Shown one piece after another: positions 5,368-5,886 of a stretch of 5,886 nucleotides of DNA (within the stretch, counting starts at the first letter, position 1; every line of letters begins with the position of its first letter). The notes under the pieces were generated by a model. It had not been told where the DNA came from and made no database searches. It saw only the letters and a list, made by a program, of their open reading frames with translations. A program made the position numbers and the translations under genes. This DNA comes from Candidatus Woesearchaeota archaeon (GTDB lineage Archaea > Nanobdellota > Nanobdellia > SCGC-AAA011-G17 > VGLX01). The DNA lies in the NCBI GenBank assembly GCA_016866645.1, contig VGLX01000093.1, positions 1-5,886 on the forward strand, written 5' to 3'.

Positions 5368-5886
5368 ATGAGAGAATTCATACTGCTAGCGTTAAAAGCA
5401 AAAACATCACCAGACATAAACCTAGATGACCTTGTCGGTGAAGGAAGACTTGACCTAGTATGCAGGGCTGTTTCTAGCGCGCTATTCTTGTCACATAAGA
5501 TCCGAAGGGATGCTGTGATACACGTTGCGATGTCAGGACCTAAAATTCCACCTAAGCTATTAAGTTTTTATGGAGATACGTGGGCAGGCATAACTCCAGA
5601 TGAGAAGGCTATCGCTGAGGCGATAAAAAGAGCGCTAACCGTGGGAGCAAATTTAGTGCTAGGAGAAGAGAAAGACGTTCAACCAGGAGTTAAAGTAGCT
5701 AAGAAAGCATTTGAGACTTTAGTTAAAGAAAAATCCCAGACGTCACAATTGATATACCTGCATCCTAAAGGAGAGGATATTAGGCACTTCAAGTTCGAAC
5801 CAAATCCGGTATTTGTTTTAGGTGACTTTTTAGGTCTGCCCAAGAAGACCGAAAAACTTCTTGACCGTTTAGGCGCTAAAAAAATA
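5368..5886 (+). CDS. trmY: tRNA (pseudouridine(54)-N1)-methyltransferase TrmY, 5' part (runs off right edge)
   Basis: The frame is open from ATG 5368 to the last base: 173 codons with no stop. TrmY is a SPOUT-class enzyme that methylates N1 of pseudouridine 54 in the T-loop of archaeal tRNAs, using S-adenosylmethionine. Recognition rests on recalled resemblance to the archaeal family: the N-terminus MREFILLA with the later SPDINL segment, GRLDLVCRAV (26-35), ALFLSHKIRRD (38-48), the GED turn (135-137) and NPVFVLGD (146-153) leading into the knot. The family is usually about 190-205 residues, so only the C-terminal part of the S-adenosylmethionine-binding knot, with its conserved Leu-Ser-Pro and His/Asn motifs, should be missing. 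A TATA-like box about 29 bases upstream and the absence of an SD suggest a leaderless transcript. It looks like a housekeeping gene unrelated to the operon before it. Confidence 0.9.
   Translation, partial: MREFILLALKAKTSPDINLDDLVGEGRLDLVCRAVSSALFLSHKIRRDAVIHVAMSGPKIPPKLLSFYGDTWAGITPDEKAIAEAIKRALTVGANLVLGEEKDVQPGVKVAKKAFETLVKEKSQTSQLIYLHPKGEDIRHFKFEPNPVFVLGDFLGLPKKTEKLLDRLGAKKI

Overview
The window looks like chromosomal DNA from an archaeon, probably an uncultured and divergent lineage. The last gene is a 5' part of trmY, a tRNA methyltransferase found mainly in archaea. The clearest promoter-like sites are A/T-rich TATA boxes about 30 bases before a start codon that lacks a Shine-Dalgarno (SD) sequence. 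Codon use favours AGA/AGG and ATA, which fits archaea. No lineage can be named from this sequence alone.

Layout. Positions 1-123 (minus strand) hold the start of an unrecognised gene with an excellent SD. Positions 124-205 are a divergent control region containing a 16-bp inverted repeat and a TATA-like box that reads in both directions. Then come three plus-strand genes that look like one operon: a membrane-anchored SPFH (prohibitin/HflC-like) protein (206-1273); a 1127-residue protein with two AAA+ ATPase modules and a Lon-type (S16) protease domain (1334-4717); and a cysteine hydrolase of the isochorismatase/nicotinamidase family with a lipoprotein-like signal peptide (4714-5334). The last two overlap by ATGA. 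trmY (5368 to beyond the right edge) follows with its own promoter-like box overlapping the end of the operon.

Working model. The SPFH protein and the AAA+-Lon protein recall the pairing of HflK/HflC with FtsH in bacteria, and of prohibitins with the m-AAA protease in mitochondria. Here the protease is a Lon-type Ser-Lys enzyme without a transmembrane segment, driven by two different ATPase modules. The hydrolase may be a third, exported or membrane-tethered component. This candidate SPFH-(AAA)2-Lon-hydrolase system is the most interesting content of the window. Its domain assignments rest on motifs read directly from the sequence; the complex and its purpose are inference.

No rRNA, tRNA, CRISPR array, insertion sequence or phage gene was seen. 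No stretch longer than 300 bases lacks a gene.
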